Of a stretch of 64,000 nt of DNA, positions 39,259 through 46,630 are shown piece after piece. The stretch is from contig NZ_JXOK01000019.1 of assembly GCF_000830505.1 (NCBI RefSeq), positions 1 through 64,000 of the forward strand, written 5' to 3'. The notes beneath the pieces were generated by a model, which saw only the letters and a program-made list of their open reading frames with translations, searched no databases and was not told the origin of the DNA. A program made the position numbers and the translations under genes. Position 1 is the first letter of the stretch. Every line of letters starts with the position of its first letter. The stretch is from Vibrio mytili. GTDB taxonomy: Bacteria > Pseudomonadota > Gammaproteobacteria > Enterobacterales > Vibrionaceae.

Positions 39259-40059
39259 ATGTTTGAGCTGAAAAAAGTAATGTCCGCCTTGCTGATGCCC
39301 CTACCGGCACTGCTATTGATAGGTTTATTCGGACTTGCTCTCATTAGTTTTACCCGTAAACGTAAAACGGGTTGTTTCGTTGTTTTATTCTCTTTTGTTG
39401 GTCTCTTCTTGGTTGCGTTTCAACCCGTTTCAACTAGCCTACTAATGCCATTAGAACGTCAACACAAAGCGTTTTTACCCGTATCCGACTCCGTTGATTA
39501 CGTCATGGTTTTAGGTAATGGCCATGTGGTCGATGACGAGATTCCACCGACCTCCCAATTAAGTCGAGCAGCATTGATGCGCCTTACCGAGGGCATACGT
39601 ATTTTGCGCATGTACCCAGGTGCCAAGCTTATTTTGTCTGGTTATGCGGGTGGTTCAGAAGTCAGCCACGCACGTATGATGGCCAACGTCGCACTAGCAC
39701 TTGGTGTCGCAAAATCGGACATTATTTTATTAGAGGATGCGAAAGACACCTGGGAAGAAGCAAGACAAGCAGCAGCATTTGTACAGCAAAAAGGCATTGT
39801 GTTGGTCACATCAGCAAGCCATATGAGCCGCGCTTTATATGAGTTCAACGCAGCAGGCATTAAACCCTTCCCTGCGCCAACCAACTTCTTAGCGACAGAT
39901 GAAATTAATCAAGCATGGGATAAATACGCTCCAAAAGCCCGTTATTTAGAGCAAACCGAAATATTTTGGCATGAGTTTTTAGGCAGTATATGGCAACGAC
40001 TGCGTGATACCGTTGGACAAACTCCGATGGTCGATCCAGAGCCATCAACCACCAATTAA
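39259..40059 (+). CDS. elyC: Envelope biogenesis factor ElyC (YcbC)
   Basis: DUF218-family membrane protein needed in E. coli for cell wall integrity at low temperature through undecaprenyl-phosphate lipid carrier metabolism. It is 266 aa long with two N-terminal transmembrane helices (about 9-29, 37-57), followed by a periplasmic DUF218 domain with MVLGNGHVVD, ILSGYAGGSEVSHARMMA, DTWEEARQAA and LVTSASHMSRAL. It is divergent to cmoM, the same relation as in E. coli (elyC next to cmoM-mukFEB). Confidence 0.92.
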   Translation: MFELKKVMSALLMPLPALLLIGLFGLALISFTRKRKTGCFVVLFSFVGLFLVAFQPVSTSLLMPLERQHKAFLPVSDSVDYVMVLGNGHVVDDEIPPTSQLSRAALMRLTEGIRILRMYPGAKLILSGYAGGSEVSHARMMANVALALGVAKSDIILLEDAKDTWEEARQAAAFVQQKGIVLVTSASHMSRALYEFNAAGIKPFPAPTNFLATDEINQAWDKYAPKARYLEQTEIFWHEFLGSIWQRLRDTVGQTPMVDPEPSTTN

Positions 40060-40083
40060 AGCATGGTTAAAACCGTAAAAAAT

Positions 40084-40117
40084 AAAAAAGGAGAGCAACG
40101 TTGCTCTCCTTTTTTAT
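40084..40117. terminator. Bidirectional terminator between elyC and torR
   Basis: Perfect palindrome AAAAAAGGAGAGCAAC / GTTGCTCTCCTTTTTT between convergent genes; each strand has a T-run. Confidence 0.9.
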
Positions 40118-40166
40118 TTTATTAGATTTGTCTAGATTTTGGTTTGAACGAAATGGAACGCAAAAA

Positions 40167-40883
40167 CTAGTCGCCTGCGAACATATACCCCTCACCATGA
40201 ACCGTAACAAAAATTTGTGGGTTCTTAGGATCAAACTCCATTTTTGCGCGCATGCGTCGAATAAGTACATCGATGGTGCGGTCGTTTGGCGCATCAACAC
40301 GATGGCTGATCATGTTTAATATACGCTCTCGACTCAACACTTGATTTGGGTAAGAAGACAACGCTACCAACAACTCATACTCGGCTTTGGTCAGTTTAAC
40401 GGGCTCATCATTGCGACTTAAAGCTCGACGCTGAATATCAAACGTCCACTCCCCAAAACGAACGATATGCTGTTCGTCTTTCGCGTTTGCCGTCTTGTTC
40501 GATCCTTGTCGAGCCGTTGAAATCCGCCACAGCAGGTTTTTGACTCGAACTAATAACTCTCTTAATTCAAAAGGCTTTGTTACGTAATCGTCAGCCCCCA
40601 TTTCTAGGCCAACGATTTTATCTATGCTATCCGTGCGTCCTGTTACTAATATAATGCCAATATCTGATTGACTGCGTAACTCCCGGGTCAACATTAATCC
40701 ATCTTCTCCCGGTAAGTTGATATCCAACATAATAAGATCGACACCATCATTTGATTGAAGCACTTCACGCATTTGTGCGCCACTCTCTGCTTCGCTGACG
40801 GTGTAGCCTTCATGTTGAAAGTAACCCACTAGTTTACTGCGGGTTACGACATCATCTTCTACGACTAATACGTGATAGCTCAT
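40167..40883 (-). CDS. torR: Two-component response regulator TorR
   Basis: OmpR-type regulator of trimethylamine N-oxide respiration. It is 238 aa long with a receiver domain (acidic pocket VVEDD, phospho-acceptor Asp in LIMLDINLPGEDG, Lys in YVTKPFELREL) and a winged-helix output domain (LTKAEYELLVALSSYPNQVLSRERIL, TIDVLIRRMRAKM, TVHGEGYMFAGD). It matches TorR more closely than ArcA, for instance in GIILVTGRTDSIDKIVGLEMGADDYVT. torD lies divergently next to it, but the TorS/TorT sensor and torCA are not in this window. Confidence 0.92.
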   Translation of the reverse strand: MSYHVLVVEDDVVTRSKLVGYFQHEGYTVSEAESGAQMREVLQSNDGVDLIMLDINLPGEDGLMLTRELRSQSDIGIILVTGRTDSIDKIVGLEMGADDYVTKPFELRELLVRVKNLLWRISTARQGSNKTANAKDEQHIVRFGEWTFDIQRRALSRNDEPVKLTKAEYELLVALSSYPNQVLSRERILNMISHRVDAPNDRTIDVLIRRMRAKMEFDPKNPQIFVTVHGEGYMFAGD

Positions 40884-41147
40884 TTACACCACTTTCTTTT
40901 GTGATTTACCGGATCGTATTCTATTCATAATCATTAACATTTCTAGTCATTGTTCGCCAAAAAAGCAAGATTTAACGTTTTTCTTGATTCAAAACAATCT
41001 AACGAACACCTATTAACAACTGCATATATTTCAGCATAAATCGTCACAAACATAGTTACTGCTATTCATTTTAATTGATTACACTTATACCCATAACCTC
41101 AAACGAATTTATGATGCTCAAGAGAGTGCATTAGCAGGAGCCAAATA
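40884..41147. promoter_or_regulatory. torR-torD divergent promoter region
   Basis: Two occurrences of CTATTCAT, at about 40921 and 41063, resemble the half-site CTGTTCAT of E. coli tor boxes bound by TorR, and are 142 bp apart. One mismatch each, so this is suggestive only. AGGAG precedes torD. Confidence 0.35.
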
Positions 41148-41795
41148 ATGCAAGAACTTAAGGCTTTCAACGAAAAACGCGCTGAAATTTACTGGTGGTT
41201 TTCCAGTCTGTTTGCCAAAGAGTTGACAGAGAAAGAACTAGAGGCGTATCACAGCGTGGAGATAAGAGGCTTTCTATCTGGTTTGGGCGAGAACCCAGCC
41301 CTGAAGCCCGCAGTCGATACATTGACTGATGCTCTGAATCGGTTGCAAGTGCGTCACGATGCTCAGTTGGAGCTAGCCGCAGATTTCTGTGAGCTGTTTT
41401 TGAAAACACACAAGCACGGTGCACTTCCCTACGCTTCTATGTACATCGGTAGCTCTGGATTACTTAATGATAAACCAGCAGAAGAGATGGAAAGATTAAT
41501 GGCAGAATTTGGCGTACAGGTGGATGCTAACTTAAATGAACCCGCAGATCACTTGGCCGTAGAGCTCGACTTTTTAGGCAATATGATCATTCGTTCCAAC
41601 GAGTTTGAACAAGAAAAGCACATGGAAGAAGCTTTCCTAAAACAAAATGACTTTATTCAAAACCAGTTGATGACATGGCTACCCCAATTCGGTAAAAAGT
41701 GCTACCAGCTTGATGAGTTCGGCTTTTATTCCAGTGTGACTCAGTTGCTCATTGCATTTTGTAAACTGGACAGTGGTTATCTGATTGGGGAATAA
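41148..41795 (+). CDS. torD: TorA chaperone TorD
   Basis: Cytoplasmic chaperone that binds the Tat signal of TMAO reductase TorA and helps molybdenum cofactor insertion. It is 215 aa long, all-helical TorD/DmsD fold: [50 protein letters not shown] with the typical LPYASMY core, and [22 protein letters not shown] is well placed. It is divergent to torR and separate from torCA. Confidence 0.9.
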   Translation: MQELKAFNEKRAEIYWWFSSLFAKELTEKELEAYHSVEIRGFLSGLGENPALKPAVDTLTDALNRLQVRHDAQLELAADFCELFLKTHKHGALPYASMYIGSSGLLNDKPAEEMERLMAEFGVQVDANLNEPADHLAVELDFLGNMIIRSNEFEQEKHMEEAFLKQNDFIQNQLMTWLPQFGKKCYQLDEFGFYSSVTQLLIAFCKLDSGYLIGE

Positions 41796-41893
41796 TTATA
41801 GCTAATCGTTGTTCTCTGCAAAATTGTGACTTCAAATACACTAAACTGTTGTCCAAAGCATTGCCTGACTGGTGACATCGGGATAAAATGTGA

Positions 41894-41909
41894 GCGCAAA
41901 CGATTACAT
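41894..41909 (+). promoter_or_regulatory. PUR box 1 upstream of purR
   Basis: GCGCAAACGATTACAT agrees with the PurR operator consensus ACGCAAACGTTTKCGT in its left half (CGCAAACG) and several right-half bases. Its position, 265 bp before purR, suggests autoregulation as known in E. coli. Confidence 0.65.
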
Positions 41910-41924
41910 ATATTATTTACATGC

Positions 41925-41948
41925 AAACCGCTCATTTCAGCGGTTTTT
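41925..41948 (+). terminator. Terminator of torD
   Basis: AAACCGCT / AGCGGTTT, loop CATTTC, then T-run. It lies downstream of torD by 130 bp and just after PUR box 1. Confidence 0.8.
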
Positions 41949-42100
41949 GTGTTTTTTGGTTCAATGACTTTCCGTAAATGAAAACAGACAAGGATCATTG
42001 AACTCCGCTACTAAAAGCCTTTACCAATAATAGAATAACCAATAGTAGTCAACGCGATCTACTCGCTCGTGGTGCGTATTTATTACATGCAATAAAGTGA

Positions 42101-42116
42101 ATGCAAGCACTTTCGC
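42101..42116 (+). promoter_or_regulatory. Possible PUR box 2 upstream of purR
   Basis: ATGCAAGCACTTTCGC shares 11 of 16 positions with the PurR consensus and lies 58-73 bp before the purR start codon. Weaker than box 1. Confidence 0.4.
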
Positions 42117-42173
42117 ACAGCCGGTTTTCTCCACTAAGGTATAATCATAGTAGCTCGATACAGGACACTATTT

Positions 42174-43178
42174 ATGGCCACTATAAAAGACGTCGCTCGC
42201 TTAGCCGGCGTTTCAACCACTACAGTTTCGCACGTTATCAATAAAACGCGCTTTGTTGCAGAAGCAACTCAAGAAAAAGTCATGAAAGCGGTTGATGAGT
42301 TAAATTATGCCCCTAGTGCGGTAGCTCGTAGCTTAAAATGTAATTCAACCAGAACCATCGGTATGTTGGTGACTCAGTCAACCAACTTATTCTTCTCTGA
42401 AGTCATTGATGGTGTTGAGAGTTACTGTTACCGACAAGGTTATACTCTGATTCTATGTAACACAGGTGGCATATACGAAAAACAACGTGACTATATTCGT
42501 ATGTTGGCAGAAAAGCGTGTTGATGGCATCTTGGTTATGTGCTCCGATTTAACCGAAGAGCTAAAAGAGATGCTTGACCGTCATGCTGATATTCCAAAGG
42601 TGGTCATGGATTGGGGGCCAGAGAGCTCTCAAGCAGATAAAATCATGGATAACTCAGAGGAAGGTGGTTACATAGCAACTAAGTACCTAATCGATAATGG
42701 TCATACTGATATTGCGTGCTTAAGTGGTCACTTTGAAAAACTGGCTTGTAAGGAACGTATTCTAGGTTTCCGTCGTGCTATGGCTGAAGCTGATCTCCCT
42801 GTAAACGAGGATTGGATTCTAGAAGGTAACTTTGAATGTGACACTGCCGTATTGGTTGCCGATCAGATCACCGCTATGAAAAAGCGTCCAACAGCGGTCT
42901 TTTGCTTCAACGATACAATGGCACTTGGTTTAATGAGCCGATTACAACAAAATGGCATTTCAGTGCCAGATGATATTTCTGTTGTGGGCTATGACAATAT
43001 TGAGCTGGCAGAGTATTTCTCACCACCACTTACAACCATTCACCAGCCTAAGCGCCGTGTTGGTAAAAATGCGTTCGAAATTCTGCTTGAGCGAATTAAA
43101 GATAAAGAGCATGAGAAGCGAATTTTTGAAATGCAGCCTGAGCTGGTCATCCGCAATACGGTTAAAAAACTCAACTGA
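42174..43178 (+). CDS. purR: HTH-type transcriptional repressor PurR
   Basis: LacI-family repressor of purine synthesis genes that binds DNA with hypoxanthine or guanine as corepressor. It is 334 aa long with a near-identical HTH and hinge to E. coli PurR ([33 protein letters not shown], then [11 protein letters not shown]), and a sugar-binding-like effector domain with [49 protein letters not shown]. The upstream region carries one good and one weak PUR box. AGGA lies 9 nt before the ATG. Confidence 0.95.
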   Translation: MATIKDVARLAGVSTTTVSHVINKTRFVAEATQEKVMKAVDELNYAPSAVARSLKCNSTRTIGMLVTQSTNLFFSEVIDGVESYCYRQGYTLILCNTGGIYEKQRDYIRMLAEKRVDGILVMCSDLTEELKEMLDRHADIPKVVMDWGPESSQADKIMDNSEEGGYIATKYLIDNGHTDIACLSGHFEKLACKERILGFRRAMAEADLPVNEDWILEGNFECDTAVLVADQITAMKKRPTAVFCFNDTMALGLMSRLQQNGISVPDDISVVGYDNIELAEYFSPPLTTIHQPKRRVGKNAFEILLERIKDKEHEKRIFEMQPELVIRNTVKKLN

Positions 43179-43193
43179 GTAAAATAGTCTAAC

Positions 43194-43228
43194 AAATAAG
43201 CACCTGCGCAAGGTGCTTATTTTTTTCT
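43194..43228 (+). terminator. Terminator of purR
   Basis: AAATAAGCACCT / AGGTGCTTATTT, loop GCGCA, followed by a T-run. Confidence 0.9.
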
Positions 43229-43456
43229 TAAAAATAACATTTATTAAACCCCCATCTAACTTTTCACAAAACCTCACAAAATAACTCTTTGTTTTATTGT
43301 CACTTAATGCAATAAAAGCGTTCTCTTGCTGTGTTAATTGACCACATCAGATAATAAGAATCACAATGCATAGTTACGCATTATTTACTGAACGAACATC
43401 ACACTTTATGAGCTGAAATGTGATATTGATTCAATATCCACAGTATTCTGAAAATG

Positions 43457-43549
43457 TCACGCACAGGGCAAACCATTTGAAAGAATGGGACGCAAAGCTT
43501 CCGGCCTGAACCCTATTTTTTAGTGGAAGGTAGCGGGGTTGCCGATGGC
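43457..43549 (+). promoter_or_regulatory. Cyclic di-GMP-I riboswitch (GEMM) upstream of tfoY
   Basis: The sequence carries the full GEMM consensus: CACGCACAGGGCAAACC, P1b stem CCATTTGAAAGAATGG capped by a GAAA tetraloop, GGGACGCAAAGC, a tetraloop-receptor helix with CCGGCC...GGAAGGTAGC, then GGGGTTGCCGATGG. It is very close to the V. cholerae Vc2 riboswitch, which also precedes tfoY (VC1722). About 113 nt separate it from the start codon of tfoY, so it should control that gene by c-di-GMP. Confidence 0.95.
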
Positions 43550-43662
43550 AAATATGCATATAATGAGTTTACCCTTTAATGACATTGTTACTACATGCAT
43601 TTGCTAATCTCTCGGACCTGATTTTTGGTGGCGTAATATGAATTACACCGAGATAAGACATC

Positions 43663-44253
43663 ATGGATAAACCAATACTCAAAGACTCAATGAAGCTGTT
43701 TGAGGCACTTGGCACGATCAAATCGCGCTCAATGTTTGGCGGCTTCGGGCTGTTCGCAGATGAGACTATGTTTGCTCTAGTAGTGAACAATCAGCTTCAT
43801 ATACGAGCAGACCAGCAGTCCTGTTCTCAGTTCGAGAAACAAGGACTAAAACCGTACGTGTATAAAAAGCGCGGCTTTCCCGTTGTTACTAAATACTATG
43901 CTATTTCTAGTGATTTATGGGAATCTCGTGAACGTTTATTGGACGTTGCACAACAATCTCTTAAATGCGCAAAGTTGGAAAAAGTCGAGCAAGCCAATAC
44001 AAAACCAACGCGGTTAAAAGACTTACCTAACCTTCGGTTAGCAACAGAGCGAATGTTGAAAAAAGCCGGAATTGAATCCGTAGAACAGCTCGAAGAAGAA
44101 GGCGCATTAAACGCATACAAAGCAATCCAAGATACGCACAGCACCTCTGTAAGTATCGAACTACTCTGGGCTTTAGAAGGCGCGATTAATGGTACTCACT
44201 GGAGCGTGGTTCCGCAAACTCGTCGGGATGAACTAAAAAGCCAACTTCAGTAA
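43663..44253 (+). CDS. tfoY: TfoX/Sxy family regulator TfoY
   Basis: A 196-aa protein with a TfoX N-terminal domain (about 1-95; [40 protein letters not shown]) and a TfoX C-terminal helix-hairpin-helix domain (about 115-190; [32 protein letters not shown]). The c-di-GMP-I riboswitch in its leader identifies it as TfoY rather than TfoX. In V. cholerae TfoY switches on a defensive programme of type VI secretion and motility when c-di-GMP is low. It has its own terminator downstream. Confidence 0.93.
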   Translation: MDKPILKDSMKLFEALGTIKSRSMFGGFGLFADETMFALVVNNQLHIRADQQSCSQFEKQGLKPYVYKKRGFPVVTKYYAISSDLWESRERLLDVAQQSLKCAKLEKVEQANTKPTRLKDLPNLRLATERMLKKAGIESVEQLEEEGALNAYKAIQDTHSTSVSIELLWALEGAINGTHWSVVPQTRRDELKSQLQ

Positions 44254-44274
44254 CATCCGTTTTCAAGTATCATC

Positions 44275-44303
44275 AAACCGCAGTTTTATCTGCGGTTTTT
44301 TTT
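44275..44303 (+). terminator. Terminator of tfoY
   Basis: AAACCGCA / TGCGGTTT, loop GTTTTATC, then T-run. Confidence 0.85.
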
Positions 44304-44363
44304 GAAATTTTTTCCTCTCTTAACCTGTCTATACATTTTGTGATATCTAAGTGGAACTGCATA

Positions 44364-45057
44364 ATGGATAAAAAAAAAGATCGTCGGGTTAATCCTTGTT
44401 ACTGTCATCGTAATCTTAGCGACATACTTTAGCCCCTATTTGACCTTAGAAAATGCCAAAGCCCAGCAAGCCGATTTAAACGCTTATATTGATAAAAACT
44501 TCATCTTGGCAGCGGCGGTGTACTTCTTCACCTATATTGTCGTTACTGCTTTATCGATTCCTGGCGCCGCGGTGGTCACCTTACTCGGTGCAGCACTTTT
44601 TGGGTTTTGGTCAAGTTTGTTGCTAGTCTCTTTTGCCAGTACGATTGGAGCGACAGTGGCGTTTCTAAGTAGCCGCTATTTGTTGCAAGAGTGGGTACAA
44701 AATAAATTCGGCAAAAAACTCGAGGCCATTAACAATGGTGTCAAAAAAGACGGTTCGTTCTATCTGTTGTCGCTGCGTTTGATCCCGGTATTTCCTTTTT
44801 TCTTAATCAACCTTTTAATGGGGCTAACGCCGATGTCAGTCGGCCGATTCTACCTGATAAGCCAAATAGGTATGCTACCTGGAACCGCCGTATACCTAAA
44901 TGCAGGTACCCAATTAGCTAGCATTGAAAGCCTCTCCGATGCCGCGTCGCCCTCCATATTAGCCTCTTTGGCTTTACTTGGGTTGTTTCCTATCATCATT
45001 AAGTGGGTAATGATGAGGTTCATGCCCAACATTCAAAGCAAGAGAAATAATACTTAA
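44364..45057 (+). pseudogene. VTT/TVP38-TMEM64 family membrane protein, frameshifted by an A-run
   Basis: DedA-related (SNARE-associated/VTT domain) integral membrane protein. The main frame has hydrophobic segments, an ALSIPGAAVVTLLGAALFGFW core and FPFFLINLLMGLTPMSVGRF, but lacks an N terminus. An ATG at 44364 in another frame is followed by GAT and nine A; with eight A it reads MDKKKIVGLILVTVIVILA, a first transmembrane helix, and continues in frame to 230 aa. The break is therefore a one-base homopolymer difference, an error or slippage. Its stop overlaps the next gene (TAATG). Confidence 0.85.
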
Positions 45058-45380
45058 TGAAGATATTTATCGCTAAGAATCCAGCTGAAGCCCATATTGT
45101 CTGCGAGTTGCTAAAAGCAGAGCAGGTATGTTGTGAGGTACGTGGAGAGGGGATCTTTGGGTTAAAGGGTGAATTGCCCTTTGGGGAAGACACGGATCCT
45201 TATGTTTGGTTGTTGAATCCAGAGCAACACCGCCAGGCAGCGATAATTATTGAAGGCTATGAAAAGCAAACGCAACCAAACGTATTTCCGGATTGGCAAT
45301 GCCCTCATTGCTTAGAGAACAATGAAGGGCAATTCGGTGCTTGTTGGCGGTGTGGGTATCACATTGATGGAAGGGACTAG
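45057..45380 (+). CDS. DUF2007 domain protein with C-terminal zinc ribbon
   Basis: A 107-aa cytosolic protein: an N-terminal DUF2007-type ferredoxin-like domain (MKIFIAKNPAEAHIVCELLKAE, YVWLLNPEQHRQAAIIIEGYE, about 1-70) and a C-terminal zinc ribbon CPHC-x12-CWRC (about 82-99). DUF2007 is labelled a putative signal-transducing domain, with no proven function. Its start overlaps the stop of the VTT membrane protein gene by 1 bp, which implies coupled expression. Confidence 0.8.
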   Translation: MKIFIAKNPAEAHIVCELLKAEQVCCEVRGEGIFGLKGELPFGEDTDPYVWLLNPEQHRQAAIIIEGYEKQTQPNVFPDWQCPHCLENNEGQFGACWRCGYHIDGRD

Positions 45381-45420
45381 GTATTAGGGTTCTAGGGTCC
45401 TAGGTTCTAGGCCCTAGAAA
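45381..45420. repeat. CCTAGG-rich repeat block, left
   Basis: Multiple partly overlapping copies of the motif TTCTAGGGTCCTAGG/TTCTAGGCCCTAG occur in about 40 bp. A related, inverted block follows at 45653-45690. Together they bracket the heptanucleotide repeats. Confidence 0.7.
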
Positions 45421-45422
45421 AA

Positions 45423-45508
45423 GATTACTGATTACTGATTACTGATTACTGATTACTGATTACTGATTACTGATTACTGATTACTGATTACTGATTACTG
45501 ATTACTGA
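45423..45508. repeat. Heptanucleotide microsatellite (GATTACT), about 12 copies
   Basis: GATTACT is repeated head to tail for 86 bp with no interruptions. The region is intergenic between convergent genes. Confidence 0.97.
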
Positions 45509-45565
45509 AATTTATCCCATGCATTCAGCTTGTCAACGTCATGCCAGCGAGCTCAATCGTGACGC

Positions 45566-45598
45566 TATTCTGTATTCTGTATTCTGTATTCTGTATTC
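45566..45598. repeat. Heptanucleotide microsatellite (TATTCTG), about 4.7 copies
   Basis: A second 7-bp tandem repeat, perfect over four units, 57 bp after the first array and related to it only in period. Confidence 0.95.
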
Positions 45599-45652
45599 CC
45601 TAAAATACAACACACCAATCCCAATACGAGAATACTGAAGCTTCGAGTATCT

Positions 45653-45690
45653 CCCCCTCTAGGATCCTAGGACCTATAACCCTAGGACCT
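45653..45690. repeat. CCTAGG-rich repeat block, right
   Basis: CTCTAGGATCCTAGGACC and CCCTAGGACCTTA are, as reverse complement, close to the left block at 45381-45420; the pair forms an imperfect inverted repeat about 230 bp apart. Confidence 0.65.
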
Positions 45691-45696
45691 TACTAG

Positions 45697-46500
45697 TTAA
45701 GCCATTAAGCTTTGTCGCTTTATGAATTCAATGGAATGTTGATTAAAATCGTCCGGTCGCTCAACATTACAAACATGCCCACAGTTAGGAATTTCACGAA
45801 GTACGCTTAACTTATGTGCCGCAACCATTTCTTTAACAGGTTTAATGAACATATAGTCCCTATCCCCCATCAAGTATAGTGTTGGTATTGGCAACTCTCT
45901 GTCTTTGAAATACTTCATTAATGGGTTCACATCCGCCGCTAATACAAACCAACGTTTGAACTCTTTTTGACAAAGTTTCTTAGCTTCTCGAATAAATAGA
46001 TGCCTCGATTCACGTTGATTCCTCTGTGGCATCACAACATAAGCAAATAACTTATATAACCACATATAAGGTAAGATGTGCTTGCAGAAGTTTCCTGACT
46101 TCACCAGAATTTGTGAGCGTGTATTCAACCGAGTCACCGCACCACCTAACACCATTGAGCTGACCCTTTCTGTCGCAAGCTCTGCTAGGTTGCGCACAAT
46201 GATGGTGCCCAATGACATACCAACAAAATGCGCCGACTGGATCTTTAAGTGGTCCAACACCTGTAAAATATCTTGCGTCACTTCAGTAAAGGTATAGCGG
46301 CTGGTAATCAACTCTTTAAGCAGCTTATTTGACTTTCCATGCCCTCTTAGATCGATAAGTAACAAATTAAAGTGCTGCTTATACGCCTTAATTTGCTTAA
46401 ACCATATCGAAGAGCTGCCTCCTGCACCGTGCACAAATACAACCCACTCATTGCTGGTAGGATGTAAATAGGTTTTATGAAAGAGTAGCGCTTGAGTCAT
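45697..46500 (-). CDS. Alpha/beta hydrolase
   Basis: A 267-aa alpha/beta-hydrolase fold enzyme. It shows the oxyanion-hole motif FVHGAGGSSSIW, the nucleophile elbow G-M-S-L-G (Ser near residue 96), an acidic candidate in LYLMGDRDYMF, and the catalytic His in IPNCGHVCNVERPDDF. No signal peptide, so cytosolic. The substrate is unknown; related enzymes include esterases and MhpC-type hydrolases. It is convergent with the DUF2007 gene, separated by the repeat region. Confidence 0.75.
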   Translation of the reverse strand: MTQALLFHKTYLHPTSNEWVVFVHGAGGSSSIWFKQIKAYKQHFNLLLIDLRGHGKSNKLLKELITSRYTFTEVTQDILQVLDHLKIQSAHFVGMSLGTIIVRNLAELATERVSSMVLGGAVTRLNTRSQILVKSGNFCKHILPYMWLYKLFAYVVMPQRNQRESRHLFIREAKKLCQKEFKRWFVLAADVNPLMKYFKDRELPIPTLYLMGDRDYMFIKPVKEMVAAHKLSVLREIPNCGHVCNVERPDDFNQHSIEFIKRQSLMA

Positions 46501-46572
46501 ATTCCAACATGAAATGTAATGTTACTAAGTACGGTCGGCAATCCTACCACACTCCGGTGAGCCGACATAATC

Positions 46573-46597
46573 AAGGCACCAACTTTGGTGCCTTAGT
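46573..46597 (-). terminator. Terminator-like hairpin after glgA
   Basis: AAGGCACCAA / TTGGTGCCTT with a 2-nt centre downstream of glgA on the minus strand. The T-run is poor, so strength is uncertain. Confidence 0.6.
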
Positions 46598-46630
46598 TAC
46601 CATTTAATTACGATTGCGCTTGGGTAACGC

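Noticed and set aside
43410..43440. ATCACA...TGTGAT resembling a CRP site before the riboswitch
   Set aside because: The spacing between the half-sites is about 14 bp, not the 6 bp required for CRP.
45423..45508. Regular repeat that could suggest a CRISPR array
   Set aside because: Units are only 7 bp and directly abutting, without spacers; there are no cas genes in the window.
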